Shown here in pieces: positions 8,920-17,811 of a stretch of 64,000 bases of DNA. The translations under genes were made by a program, and so were the position numbers. Each line of letters opens with the position of its first letter. Positions within the stretch are counted from its first letter, which is position 1. The notes beneath the pieces were generated by a model. That model ran no database searches and had not been told where the DNA came from. It worked only from the letters and a program-made list of their open reading frames with translations. The DNA is taken from positions 1 through 64,000 of the forward strand of contig NZ_JARTLM010000003.1 in NCBI RefSeq assembly GCF_029625905.1, given 5' to 3'. The stretch is from Hydrogenovibrio sp. 3SP14C1. GTDB lineage: Bacteria; Pseudomonadota; Gammaproteobacteria; Thiomicrospirales; Thiomicrospiraceae.

Positions 8920-10047
8920 ATGAAACCAAGCCGAACTTTAGTAATAGACGATGCGGTTCCTTTCGCAAAAGAGCTGTTTTCCCATTTAGGAAAAATTATC
9001 ACGCTGCCAGGAAAAGAAATTGGCGCGGAACACCTCCAGAATGCGGATGCCCTAATTGTGCGGTCTCGCACCCAAGTGAATGCAACCTTACTGGAACACA
9101 CTCCTGTTTCTTTTGTCGGCAGCACAGTTGTCGGCTTAGATCATGTTGACCAAGCTTATTTAAAAAAACAAGGCATCGAGTTTTATTCAGCACAAGGTTG
9201 TAATGCAAATTCCGTCGCTGAATATGTCATTACCAACATAGTGAATCTGGCGATTGAAAAAGGATTCGATCTGACAGAAAAGAGCTTAGGTATTATTGGT
9301 GTGGGTCATGTCGGTAAACTGGTCGAAAAAAAAGCACATGCACTCGGCATGACGGTGCTCCTAAACGATCCACCGAGAGCTCGACAAGAGACGGAAAAAA
9401 CCTTTGTTGATTTAGACACGGCGCTTGAAGCAGATATTATCACTGTGCATACGCCACTGACAAAATCTGGACAAGATGCCACTTATCATCTACTTTCTGC
9501 TGACAAACTTAAAAAGATTCTGCCCCATCAAATTATTATCAATGCCGCTCGAGGGGGCATTATTGACGAGCACGCCTGGGCCAAAACGCCCACTCTAAGT
9601 AATATCATTGATTGCTGGGAAAACGAACCTAACATTGACCCTGATCTTTACAACAAAGCGGATATTGCAACGCCACATATTGCCGGGCATGCTCTAGATG
9701 CCAAAATCGCTGGCAGCGAAATGGTGTATGAAGCGCTTTGCCAACATTGGAAAATCACGCCTGATGATGCTTGGCGCCAATATTTACCACCTCTGCCTAA
9801 ACCCATTTCCATCACGCTTTCTGGAAATCAACAAAAAGATATTCATACAATATTACAGCAATGCTACCGCCCCCAAGAAGATGATACCGCGATTAGAACA
9901 AGTAACATCATAACTACCCATAAAAAATATGAATACTACCGAAGACACTATCCTGAGCATAGAGAATGGCATCAGCACACCATCATCAAAACAGGAGACG
10001 AAACCTTCAACAACCTGCTGTATTCCTTAGGGTTTCACCTTATCTAA
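8920..10047 (+). CDS. pdxB: Erythronate-4-phosphate dehydrogenase
   Basis: NAD-dependent oxidation of 4-phospho-erythronate in the DXP-independent-of-ribose (deoxyxylulose) branch of pyridoxal phosphate synthesis. 375 residues, as usual for PdxB. Landmarks: STVVGLDHVDQAYLKKQGIE (residues ~65-85), QGCNANSVAEYV, the dinucleotide fold LGIIGVGHVGKLVEKKAHA (~residue 123), the catalytic Arg in NAARGGIIDE, and the Glu-His pair WENEPNID and TPHIAGHALD. The C-terminal ~100 residues form the PdxB dimerisation domain, which separates it from general 2-hydroxyacid dehydrogenases. No clear Shine-Dalgarno is visible before the ATG at 8920. It appears monocistronic; no obvious terminator follows. Confidence 0.93.
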   Translation: MKPSRTLVIDDAVPFAKELFSHLGKIITLPGKEIGAEHLQNADALIVRSRTQVNATLLEHTPVSFVGSTVVGLDHVDQAYLKKQGIEFYSAQGCNANSVAEYVITNIVNLAIEKGFDLTEKSLGIIGVGHVGKLVEKKAHALGMTVLLNDPPRARQETEKTFVDLDTALEADIITVHTPLTKSGQDATYHLLSADKLKKILPHQIIINAARGGIIDEHAWAKTPTLSNIIDCWENEPNIDPDLYNKADIATPHIAGHALDAKIAGSEMVYEALCQHWKITPDDAWRQYLPPLPKPISITLSGNQQKDIHTILQQCYRPQEDDTAIRTSNIITTHKKYEYYRRHYPEHREWHQHTIIKTGDETFNNLLYSLGFHLI

Positions 10048-10179
10048 AACACCTCAAAATAAACACTTAATAAAAAAGTTATATTAGAATGTGATTATGT
10101 TTATAAAAGAAAGTTATCAGCCCACAAAAAAATTAATTTTTAATTTATAGACAACAAGAGTAACCTTGTTTGCTGAAAA

Positions 10180-10193
10180 TTGATTCAAATCAA
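10180..10193 (+). promoter_or_regulatory. FNR/Anr box upstream of the DUF302 lipoprotein gene
   Basis: TTGAT-TCAA-ATCAA is an exact match to the FNR half-sites TTGAT-N4-ATCAA. A plausible -10 (TTAAAT, 10214-10219) would put transcription start at about 10227, so the box would be centred at about -41, the class II activator position. The gene body starts at 10267. This suggests activation when oxygen is low; there is no FNR gene in the window to confirm it. Confidence 0.65.
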
Positions 10194-10266
10194 GCCTAAA
10201 AAATGCGTATAGTTTAAATATCAAAATGCATTCTTGATTACAAAAAAAGCAACGGAGAAAGACTCA

Positions 10267-10836
10267 ATGAAAATCGCTAACTTTTTTAAAGCCGCCTTTA
10301 TTGCCGCTTCAATCACCACCCTAACAGGTTGTGGAACCATTAATGGGATCAACAATCTTGCAGATGGTGCTGGTGGCACGTTCATGGAAATCTGGGATAA
10401 ATGGGTTGAAGCAGAAGGTGACATCGCTGACGCCACTATGTGGGAAGTAAAAGTTGAAGACGGTATTGAATTGCAAGATGTTATCGACTCAATCAACAAC
10501 GTCGGGATTAACCGTAATATTAAAAACGTAGGGGAACTTCCTCTGTCAGAAGAACTAAAAGCACGTGGCATTGAATCAAAAGTGATTCACGTCATGTCAT
10601 TCTGTAACCCAGAAACAGCTCGTAAGATGGTTGATTTCTCACCAGCAATGGGTGGTTTCCTTCCTTGTCGTGTCAACATCATTGAAGAAGAAGATGGATT
10701 GCACATCTACACTATGAATATGGACATGGCAATTAAGATGGGTAAGAAAATGCCGCCAGAACTAAGAGAAGCAACCATGAAAGTACGTGATACTATGTGG
10801 GAAATGCTTCAAAAAGGGAAAGAAGGCGCATTCTAA
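10267..10836 (+). CDS. DUF302 domain lipoprotein
   Basis: The ATG at 10267 is chosen because GGAGAAAG precedes it by about 8 bases and it begins a clean lipoprotein signal, with lipobox TLTGCG (Cys at about residue 21). The mature part, about residues 70-165, matches the DUF302 pattern: KVIHVMSFCNPETARKMVD, then GGFLPCRVNIIEEEDGLHIY and TMNMDM. DUF302 proteins are common in sulfur oxidisers and are of unknown role; two conserved Cys (SFCNP and LPCR) are present, which could bind metal or take part in thiol chemistry. It stands alone between pdxB and a terminator and carries an upstream FNR-type box. Confidence 0.88.
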   Translation: MKIANFFKAAFIAASITTLTGCGTINGINNLADGAGGTFMEIWDKWVEAEGDIADATMWEVKVEDGIELQDVIDSINNVGINRNIKNVGELPLSEELKARGIESKVIHVMSFCNPETARKMVDFSPAMGGFLPCRVNIIEEEDGLHIYTMNMDMAIKMGKKMPPELREATMKVRDTMWEMLQKGKEGAF

Positions 10837-10865
10837 GCATCGCACTTAATCCTTTTTAAAATTAA

Positions 10866-10890
10866 GCCTGCTTCTTAGCAGGCTTTTTTA
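10866..10890 (+). terminator. Intrinsic terminator after the DUF302 gene
   Basis: GCCTGC at 10866-10871 pairs with GCAGGC at 10878-10883 around a TTCTTA loop, followed directly by six T. It lies 30 bases after the stop codon. Confidence 0.9.
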
Positions 10891-11366
10891 TTTCTAAACA
10901 ACACATTCAGCCTTCCCACCTTTCTATCTAACCCAAATTTATAAACTCAATATCATTCCTCATAACGCATTAAATCCGTACGATTAACTTAACCCTATCT
11001 CAATGCTTAAAATCACTATTTAATAATATTAGAAACTTATGATAAAAAAAATCAGTGCTTACATAAAATTATTTTCATTTTGAAAAAAACTGCACCATAA
11101 ATAAGATAATACTAATATTACTATTTTCTCATATTCTTTATATTCAACGACTTACGCTCAAAATAAGTAATTTAACCACCTAATTAATTAGTAGTTATTA
11201 ATACGGATTAACCCCCCTAATCGGCCATAAAAATTTTTTGATTATTAAAAGACTTATAACTTCGGCATAGTAGCTTCTGACGAAAAACAGCATGCTGGCA
11301 ATCAAGTAGATAAATGGCACCAACATGCTTAAATTGTATTCATTAGATAAAAAAGAGAGACACTCG
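10891..11366. other. Long AT-rich gene-free region before the FadL-type porin
   Basis: This 476-base stretch has no credible ORF. It is very AT-rich with many A and T runs, and holds the short palindrome CTAATTAATTAG near 11180. It must contain the promoter of the porin gene, probably within the last 150 bases, but I cannot pick a convincing -35/-10 pair. I see no tRNA, sRNA terminator or repeat family inside it. Confidence 0.5.
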
Positions 11367-12662
11367 ATGAAAAAAACAAGAATCGCTTTAGCAATTGCAA
11401 CAGCTGCAATGGTTTCAACACCTGTTCTAGCAACGAACGGTGACAACTTAATTGGTTTAGGTGCTCATTCACGCGCAATGGGTGGTACAGGGACTGCCGC
11501 ATTCTTTGGGTCTGAAAATGCATTAACAAACCCTGGTCTGTTAGGAAAATCAGAAGGCACTGAGTTCACAATTGGCGGCACTTTATTCATGCCAAATGTT
11601 AAAGCAACTACTAATGTTGCTACAGGTGTTGCAGGTCAACCTGCTGCATCAGACACTAGCTCAGCCGACACAAACATAATCCCTGAAGTTTCTTTATCAA
11701 CTCGACTAACTGATAACCTTACTTTTGGTCTAGGGATTTTTGGCTCTGCTGGTATGGGGGTAAATTATAGAGATGGTGATCCTAATTCAGCAACAAACCC
11801 AAACAACGGGCTGTTCCAAGCTCAATCAAACTTACAAATCATGCGATTTGCACCATCGTTAGCATATAATTCAGGTAAATTTGGTATAGGTTTTGCACCA
11901 ATCATTCAATACGGTTCATTAGATATGAACTACTACAAAGATAGTGATGGAAACGGATCATTCGATCAAACTGTCGGTGAAGGCATGAGCTCTGACCTTG
12001 GATATGGTTACAACATTGGTGGTTATTTTGATGTGATGAACAACCTTACCATTGGTCTTGATTATCAATCTGCAATTGACATGAAATACAAAAACCAAAT
12101 TACAACTGCCGCAGGTGGGTTTGGTTTATCAGGTTTTGGCAACAACCTTGAACAACCTGCAGAAATTAAAGTCGGTGTTGCATATGACATGGGTAACATC
12201 ACTGTAACTGGTGACTATAAACAAATTGCTTGGGGTTCAGCTAAAGGCTATAAAGACTTCAACTGGAAAGATCAAAACGTATTTGCTTTAGGTGCTAAAT
12301 ATAAAGGTCAAGGATTCTGGTTAGGCGCAGGTTATAACTACGCTGAAGATCCTATTGAAAAAATGGATGAATCAAACACTAACACTAATGCATACTCAAA
12401 CCAAGCAACAAATCTATTTAACAATCACTTTTTCCCAGGTATTGTTGAACAACACTTTACGTTTGGTGGTGGTTATGGCTTAACTAAAAATTTAGCTATT
12501 GATGGTGCGATTACTTATGCCCCTAAAGTTACAAAAACAGTTAATACAACAGCCGTTTCTACTGGTCTGAACGGTGGTTCAGCACCAGCATCAGGAACGA
12601 CTTACCATAAAGTAGAGCATTCTCAAATGGGTTACACAGTATCTCTACGCATGAACTTCTAA
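11367..12662 (+). CDS. FadL/OmpP1-type outer-membrane channel for hydrophobic compounds
   Basis: Outer-membrane beta-barrel of the FadL family, which takes up long-chain fatty acids or other hydrophobic molecules. The ATG at 11367 follows AAAGAGAGAC and starts a signal peptide cut after TPVLA. The mature N-terminus NGDNLIGLGAHSRAMGGTGT and SENALTNPGLLG correspond to the family's N-terminal hatch and NPA-like motif. The rest consists of alternating strands with aromatic girdles and ends RMNF with C-terminal Phe, as barrel proteins do. The 431-residue length fits. In an obligate autotroph the natural substrate is unclear. It is monocistronic, with its own terminator. Confidence 0.9.
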   Translation: MKKTRIALAIATAAMVSTPVLATNGDNLIGLGAHSRAMGGTGTAAFFGSENALTNPGLLGKSEGTEFTIGGTLFMPNVKATTNVATGVAGQPAASDTSSADTNIIPEVSLSTRLTDNLTFGLGIFGSAGMGVNYRDGDPNSATNPNNGLFQAQSNLQIMRFAPSLAYNSGKFGIGFAPIIQYGSLDMNYYKDSDGNGSFDQTVGEGMSSDLGYGYNIGGYFDVMNNLTIGLDYQSAIDMKYKNQITTAAGGFGLSGFGNNLEQPAEIKVGVAYDMGNITVTGDYKQIAWGSAKGYKDFNWKDQNVFALGAKYKGQGFWLGAGYNYAEDPIEKMDESNTNTNAYSNQATNLFNNHFFPGIVEQHFTFGGGYGLTKNLAIDGAITYAPKVTKTVNTTAVSTGLNGGSAPASGTTYHKVEHSQMGYTVSLRMNF

Positions 12663-12689
12663 TTTAGCATTAGAATTCATTCTTAATAA

Positions 12690-12711
12690 AAGCCCCTTTT
12701 TAGGGGCTTTT
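12690..12711 (+). terminator. Intrinsic terminator after the FadL-type gene
   Basis: AGCCCC at 12691-12696 pairs with GGGGCT at 12703-12708 across a T-rich loop, with T residues following. It lies about 30 bases past the stop. Confidence 0.88.
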
Positions 12712-12814
12712 ATCGTTCTATCAGTAACTTTTTAACTTCTTAATCATTTGCTATATTCCCTTTATCTTTTTTTGTGATACTATGCGAAAAACAAGCTAAT
12801 TAAAGGGTAAACAT

Positions 12815-13645
12815 ATGGCGCGCGTTTTAATTGCAGGATGTGGCGACATCGGTTGTCGTTTAGGAATTAACTTAACGAACAAAGGTCATGAGGTTTTTGG
12901 CATTCGACGAGATGCTTCAAAAATCAGTGAACCTATTCACCCCATTGAAGCTGACTTGTTCGGCCAACTCCCCCAGCTACCTGATCAGTTGGATTACGTT
13001 TTCTATATCGTTTCCGCCAAAAGCTATAACGATCTCGCTTACTTTAAAGCGTATGTTATGGGATTAAACCACTTGATTGAAGCGCTTAGAGGTCAGTCCA
13101 TCAAACGCCTTTTCTTTATCTCCAGTTCATCGGTATTTTCTCAATCTGAAGGGGAACGCGTCACCGAAGAAAGTCCAGCGGAAGGTAAAAACTTTTCCAG
13201 CCGTCGTTTATTGGAAGGGGAAGAACTTGCTTTAAACGCTCCTTTTCCTGGAACCGTGATTCGTTTTGGAGGTATTTACGGGCCTGGACGAACCTATCTT
13301 ATTGATTTAGTTCAGCAAGGAAAAGCCCACTGCATGGAAGACGTGTACAGCAATCGAATCCATTCTGAAGATTGCGTCGGCTTGTTGGAACACCTAATGG
13401 AGCAACCTGATTTAGATCCGATTTATATTGGCGTGGATGATGAACCGACATTGACGTGTGAAGTATATGAATGGTTAGCTGAGCAACTTTCGGTGTCCAA
13501 CATTGAACACCTTGAACCGACAGAAAACAGTCGGGCTTTAAGAAGTAACAAACGACTTTCAAACGCCAAGGCTAAGGCAACCGGTTACACATTTAAGTAC
13601 CCAAGTTACCGTGAAGGGTATCTGGAAATTTTGGAGTCAATGTAA
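12815..13645 (+). CDS. NAD(P)-binding extended-SDR protein (YeeZ-like)
   Basis: A 276-residue protein with an N-terminal Rossmann motif VLIAGCGDIGCRLG (residues 4-17) and the SDR strand LFFISSSSVFSQSEGE at about residue 105. The position usually held by the catalytic Tyr in SSxxVY is Phe here (SSSVF), and no YxxxK is obvious, so it may not be a normal dehydrogenase. It resembles the YeeZ group of nucleoside-diphosphate-sugar epimerase relatives, whose substrates are unknown. FGGIYGPGR at about residue 150 is the family's typical loop. The gene is monocistronic and ends at a terminator shared with convergent fxsA. Confidence 0.85.
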   Translation: MARVLIAGCGDIGCRLGINLTNKGHEVFGIRRDASKISEPIHPIEADLFGQLPQLPDQLDYVFYIVSAKSYNDLAYFKAYVMGLNHLIEALRGQSIKRLFFISSSSVFSQSEGERVTEESPAEGKNFSSRRLLEGEELALNAPFPGTVIRFGGIYGPGRTYLIDLVQQGKAHCMEDVYSNRIHSEDCVGLLEHLMEQPDLDPIYIGVDDEPTLTCEVYEWLAEQLSVSNIEHLEPTENSRALRSNKRLSNAKAKATGYTFKYPSYREGYLEILESM

Positions 13646-13666
13646 GAACTGAGAATGATATAAACT

Positions 13667-13694
13667 AAAAACGACCAGGCCTGGTCGTTTTTTT
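13667..13694. terminator. Bidirectional terminator with GACCAGGCCTGGTC core
   Basis: A perfect stem AAAACGACCAGG/CCTGGTCGTTTT sits between the convergent SDR gene and fxsA, with A-run and T-run on either side, so it serves both. Its core CCAGGCCTGG is at 13675-13684 and belongs to the window-wide family. Confidence 0.9.
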
Positions 13695-13723
13695 AATGAA
13701 TCAAAGCACGCTCTTTTATTCCC

Positions 13724-14245
13724 TCAACGAGAAGATTTGTTATCCTCATCCAGCACTTCCCCTTCAATCACATCTGAGTCCTTCTCTGGCGAGTTCGATT
13801 TAATCACTCTTCTATGCTGAATAGAATGACCGTCCGAAGAATATTCAGTCCACTCGGTTTCATACACTTGGCCTTTATACTGGGCATATTGTGCTTGGCG
13901 CTGTGCAATCAATTTTTTAGCCATTAATTGTCGTACAAAAGGAATCAACAACAAGAACCCCATCGCATCGGTAATCAGCCCAGGAATCAATAACATCAAC
14001 CCGCCTAAAAAGATAAATACCCCTTCCATCATTTCAACAGCAGGCACTTGTCCTTGCGCCATATTCAACTGCGCTTTCTGCATGGTGGCAATCCCCTGAT
14101 GACGCATAAGCCCTGCCCCAGCTATGGCGGTGACTATGGTTAATAGAATGGTTGGTAACGCACCAATCTTACTGCCGACTTCAATCAGAACATAAAGCTC
14201 CACCAAAGGAACAAATAAAAATAATAGGAAGAAAATTTTAAACAT
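13724..14245 (-). CDS. fxsA: FxsA family membrane protein
   Basis: Small inner-membrane protein of the FxsA family; the E. coli member relieves exclusion of phage T7 by the F plasmid when over-expressed. A longer frame exists upstream, but the ATG at 14245 is chosen because MFKIFFLLFLFVPLVELYVLIE is the family's usual N-terminus and AAAGAGACC lies just before it. Visible parts: helix 1 (residues 2-22), IGALPTILLTIVTAIAGAGL, the QGIATMQKAQLNMAQGQVPA loop, GLMLLIPGLITDAMGFLLLIP, and a hydrophilic acidic tail of about 60 residues. It is transcribed divergently from dsbD. Confidence 0.9.
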   Translation of the reverse strand: MFKIFFLLFLFVPLVELYVLIEVGSKIGALPTILLTIVTAIAGAGLMRHQGIATMQKAQLNMAQGQVPAVEMMEGVFIFLGGLMLLIPGLITDAMGFLLLIPFVRQLMAKKLIAQRQAQYAQYKGQVYETEWTEYSSDGHSIQHRRVIKSNSPEKDSDVIEGEVLDEDNKSSR

Positions 14246-14406
14246 AAAGGTCTCTTTAAGACAGAATTTAAATAAAGTCATCAATCTTTGCGAATGACTG
14301 TCAGCATTTACACAAAGTTTGCACAACATCGTAACGCGATTCTACGTTAAAATCGTGGTTAACTTATTACATAAGTCTTTATATTGTTTTTTCAAGGTGA
14401 ACACAA

Positions 14407-16596
14407 ATGAGAAACACACCGTTTTTTAAATATCTACTAACGATATTGCTATTTTTAACACTGAACCCAGCCTCTGCATCAGAAGAGTTATTAGACGTTG
14501 ATCAAGCTTTTTCTTTACAGCCTGTTAAAGTTGAAAACGGACAAGCCAAAATCAGCTGGAAAATCGCAGAGGGTTACTATTTATATAAGAAACGTATTTC
14601 TATTGAATCGGACGATATCGAACTCAGCCCACCTCATTTCCCTAAAGCCATCACTAAAAATGATCCCGTTTTTGGACAAAGTGATGTGTTTAAACATCAA
14701 CTCACTGTAACGCAGCCTTATGCCGGAAATGCAACCAAAGCAACGTTAACAATCAAATACCAAGGCTGTGCAGAAGATCTAGGGGTTTGTTACCCGCCAC
14801 AAACCCGTTCTATAAAAGTTGAATTTCCTGCTGCGGCAAAGACAAATGGAAACACCCTTGCTGATTTAAATAACTTAATCGTCGATAGTTCCGGAGCAGA
14901 TTTACTCCCAGCCGATGAAGCTTTCCAACTGCAAGTTTCTCCCAATAACAACAACCAGTTGATTCTTGATTTTCGGGTTGCGAAAGGGTACCACCTATAT
15001 AAAGACAAAATTAAAGCCGTTCTAAAACAAGGAAATGCCACTCTCGGCAGCCTTCAACTCCCAGATGCGGTACAAGCAAACGATCCGGTTTTCGGAGATG
15101 TTCAAGTTTATCATGGCGACTTTCAAGCCATTTTACCCGTTGAAAATATTGCTGATACCGCCGAAATAGAAATTCAATACCAAGGTTGTTCCTCTGAATC
15201 AGGCGTTTGTTACCCGCCGGCTAAAAAACAGATGACTTTACAAGCCAGTGACTTTAAGACAACAACGACAAACGCACTGCCTGAACAAAAAGCTTCGAAC
15301 GATTTATCCGAAACAGACCAGATTACCAGTACTTTACAAAACAGTTCCGTTTGGATTGTGATCGGCACCTTTTTCCTATTCGGGTTATTATTGTCGCTGA
15401 CACCCTGCGTATTCCCAATGATTCCAATCCTTTCCAGCATCATTGTCGGGCAAGGCGACCAACTGACTACGCGTAAAGCATTTGTGATGTCTTTAGTCTA
15501 CGTATTGGCAATGTCGATCACTTATACCGTTGCCGGTGTTTTAGCGGGCATTTTTGGCGAAAACCTTCAGGTTCTTTTCCAAAACCCATGGATTATCGGT
15601 AGTTTCGCCTTAATCTTCATCGCGCTTGCTTTTTCCATGTTTGGCTTTTACGAACTACAACTGCCAAATAGTGTGCAATCCAAAATCACAAACTTATCCA
15701 ACAAACAACAAGGTGGCACTTTAACCGGGGTTGCGGTTATGGGCTTCCTGTCAGCGTTGATTGTGGGACCTTGTGTCGCCCCCCCTCTTGCCGGCGCTTT
15801 GATCTACATTGGGCAAACCGGTGATGCCCTCCTTGGCGGCATCGCCTTATTTGCCATGAGCATGGGGATGGGCGTTCCACTGCTTCTGCTAGGCACGTCA
15901 GCAGGGAAATTGTTACCGCGTGCAGGTGCGTGGATGGATAATGTCAAAGCCATCTTCGGGGTTCTAATGATTGGGGTCGCCATTTGGATGGCCGAAAGAA
16001 TCTTACCGGAATCAGTAATTCTATTTGCCTGGGCGGCATTATTGATTGGGTCAGCTATCTACCTTGGCGCCTTGGAGCCTATTGGCGAAAAATCCGGGTG
16101 GCACAAACTGGCAAAATCAATTGGCATGATTTTCTTAGTCTATGGTGCAGCCATGTTGATCGGCTTGGCGGGCGGCAGCAAAAACGTCTTGCAGCCGTTA
16201 ACGGTCTTTCAATCCACTGGAACTATCAGCAATAGCGCAACACAGCACCTGAACTTTAAAAAAATCAGTACATTAGAAGAACTCAACGTCGAAATTGCCA
16301 AAGGCAAGCCAGTCATGCTCGACTTCTATGCGGATTGGTGCATCAGCTGCAAGGAAATGGAAAAATTCACTTTCTCCGACCCAACCGTTCAGCGCGCGCT
16401 GGCAAACGTCACTTTATTAAAAGCTGACGTTACCGCCAACAATGCAAACGATAAAGAGCTCATGAAAGCCTTTAACATTATCGGACCACCGGCTATTTTA
16501 TTCTTTAACAACCAACAAGAACAAAAGGCACAACGCGTTGTCGGGTTTAAAAAAGCCGAGCCATTTAGACAAAATATTACTCAAGCCTTTCAGTAA
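14407..16596 (+). CDS. dsbD: Thiol:disulfide interchange protein DsbD with two N-terminal alpha domains
   Basis: Moves reducing power from cytoplasmic thioredoxin across the inner membrane to periplasmic partners. After a signal peptide (cut after about ASA at residue 25) there are two tandem copies of the periplasmic alpha domain: one around residues 30-145 ending KYQGCAEDLGVCYPP, and another around 160-290 ending QYQGCSSESGVCYPP. Each has both redox Cys. The transmembrane beta domain follows (LLLSLTPCVFPMIPILSSII and FLSALIVGPCVAPPL with its Cys pair), then a C-terminal thioredoxin-fold gamma domain with DFYADWCISCKEMEKF. E. coli DsbD has a single alpha domain and 565 residues; this one has 729. 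Expression is divergent from fxsA. Confidence 0.94.
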   Translation: MRNTPFFKYLLTILLFLTLNPASASEELLDVDQAFSLQPVKVENGQAKISWKIAEGYYLYKKRISIESDDIELSPPHFPKAITKNDPVFGQSDVFKHQLTVTQPYAGNATKATLTIKYQGCAEDLGVCYPPQTRSIKVEFPAAAKTNGNTLADLNNLIVDSSGADLLPADEAFQLQVSPNNNNQLILDFRVAKGYHLYKDKIKAVLKQGNATLGSLQLPDAVQANDPVFGDVQVYHGDFQAILPVENIADTAEIEIQYQGCSSESGVCYPPAKKQMTLQASDFKTTTTNALPEQKASNDLSETDQITSTLQNSSVWIVIGTFFLFGLLLSLTPCVFPMIPILSSIIVGQGDQLTTRKAFVMSLVYVLAMSITYTVAGVLAGIFGENLQVLFQNPWIIGSFALIFIALAFSMFGFYELQLPNSVQSKITNLSNKQQGGTLTGVAVMGFLSALIVGPCVAPPLAGALIYIGQTGDALLGGIALFAMSMGMGVPLLLLGTSAGKLLPRAGAWMDNVKAIFGVLMIGVAIWMAERILPESVILFAWAALLIGSAIYLGALEPIGEKSGWHKLAKSIGMIFLVYGAAMLIGLAGGSKNVLQPLTVFQSTGTISNSATQHLNFKKISTLEELNVEIAKGKPVMLDFYADWCISCKEMEKFTFSDPTVQRALANVTLLKADVTANNANDKELMKAFNIIGPPAILFFNNQQEQKAQRVVGFKKAEPFRQNITQAFQ

Positions 16597-16625
16597 TATT
16601 GACAACTCAATGCAACCATTTCATT

Positions 16626-16651
16626 AAAAACGGCCAGGCCTGGCCGTTTTT
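16626..16651 (+). terminator. Terminator after dsbD with CCAGGCCTGG core
   Basis: A perfect stem AAAAACGGCCAGG/CCTGGCCGTTTTT about 30 bases beyond the dsbD stop, flanked by A-run and T-run. Core palindrome at 16634-16643. The remaining bases to 16865 contain only the aroQ promoter region, with a good -10 TATAAT at 16811-16816 but no convincing -35. Confidence 0.9.
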
Positions 16652-16865
16652 AACCCTTCCTTCCAATACGCTTTTTACCCCACTATCGTTACTGAACTAT
16701 TATTTCCAAGAATTAAAACCTATTTTTTCACTTAACTAAAACTTCGCAACATTTCACCGATTTTCACGACTTTTTTATAACTTTCTATATCAACAAATCG
16801 AACTTTCAGGTATAATTTTCAACAATTTAATGATTAGCTCCACTGAATGATTCAAGGATACTTTC

Positions 16866-17300
16866 ATGGCAAACATTCTCGTAATCAACGGTCCCAACCT
16901 CAATATGCTCGGCAAGAGAGAGCCGGAATATTATGGCCGCCAAACCTTAGGCGACATTATTGAGGAACTTGAAACCCTTGCTGATGATTATGAAGTGCGT
17001 TTACACAACTTCCAGAGCAATGCCGAACATGAAATCGTAGAACGCATCCAGACAGCGATTGAAGACATTGATTTTATTATCATCAACCCCGCTGCTTTCA
17101 CGCATACTAGCGTGGCGATCAGAGATGCATTATCGACCGTTAAGATTCCTTTTATTGAAGTACACCTGTCTAACATTCATAAAAGAGAAGCTTTTCGAAC
17201 CCATTCATATTTTTCAGACATTGCCGAAGGCGTGATTGCAGGACTGGGGCCAATAGGCTACCAGCTCGCGTTGGCCGCAGCAGTTGAAAAACTAAAATAA
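16866..17300 (+). CDS. aroQ: 3-dehydroquinate dehydratase, type II
   Basis: Third step of the shikimate pathway, dehydrating 3-dehydroquinate. 144 residues, typical of the dodecameric type II enzyme. The N-terminus [21 protein letters not shown] carries the active-site loop with Arg and catalytic Tyr; [14 protein letters not shown] and [17 protein letters not shown] contain the conserved Asn and the binding residues; [20 protein letters not shown] has the substrate-binding Ser-Asn and the His. It is the first gene of aroQ-accB-accC, a common gammaproteobacterial arrangement, with accB starting 43 bases later. Confidence 0.95.
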   Translation: MANILVINGPNLNMLGKREPEYYGRQTLGDIIEELETLADDYEVRLHNFQSNAEHEIVERIQTAIEDIDFIIINPAAFTHTSVAIRDALSTVKIPFIEVHLSNIHKREAFRTHSYFSDIAEGVIAGLGPIGYQLALAAAVEKLK

Positions 17301-17343
17301 ATAAATACATTTAAATAACGACTATTTAAGAGGAATAGAGAAC

Positions 17344-17799
17344 ATGGATATTCGTTCAATTCGTAAATTGATTGAAATTGTAGAACAGTCTGACGTTGCT
17401 GAAATTGAAATTAAAGAAGGTGAGCATAATATTCGCATCACTCGCAGCAAAGAGCCTGTCATGATGTCTGCGCCAGCACACGTTGCATACGAATCAGCAC
17501 CCGCGGCAGCGGCCCCACAACAAGCGACTGCGCCAGCAGAAGCACCAGCACCTGCTGCAGAGACTGGACACACCGTCCCTTCTCCAATGGTAGGTACTTT
17601 TTATGGTTCTCCATCTCCGGATGCAGGACCATTTGTTAGCGTTGGTGATCAAGTTTCAGCAGGGGATACCCTTTGTATTATTGAAGCGATGAAAATCATG
17701 AACCCAATTGAAGCAGATGTTTCTGGAACAGTGAAGAAAATTCTTGTTCAAAATGCCGAACCAGTTGAGTTTGGCCAAGCTTTATTCATCATCGAATAA
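17344..17799 (+). CDS. accB: Acetyl-CoA carboxylase biotin carboxyl carrier protein
   Basis: Carries biotin between the carboxylase and transferase parts of acetyl-CoA carboxylase, the first step of fatty acid synthesis. The N-terminal domain (residues 1-40, [20 protein letters not shown]) is followed by an Ala/Pro-rich linker (about residues 48-75) and the C-terminal biotinyl domain starting [12 protein letters not shown]. The biotinylated Lys is in IIEAMKIMN at about residue 117. AGAGGAATAGAG precedes the ATG. The gene lies 12 bases upstream of accC and they are surely co-transcribed. Confidence 0.97.
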   Translation: MDIRSIRKLIEIVEQSDVAEIEIKEGEHNIRITRSKEPVMMSAPAHVAYESAPAAAAPQQATAPAEAPAPAAETGHTVPSPMVGTFYGSPSPDAGPFVSVGDQVSAGDTLCIIEAMKIMNPIEADVSGTVKKILVQNAEPVEFGQALFIIE

Positions 17800-17811
17800 T
17801 AGGATACCTGC

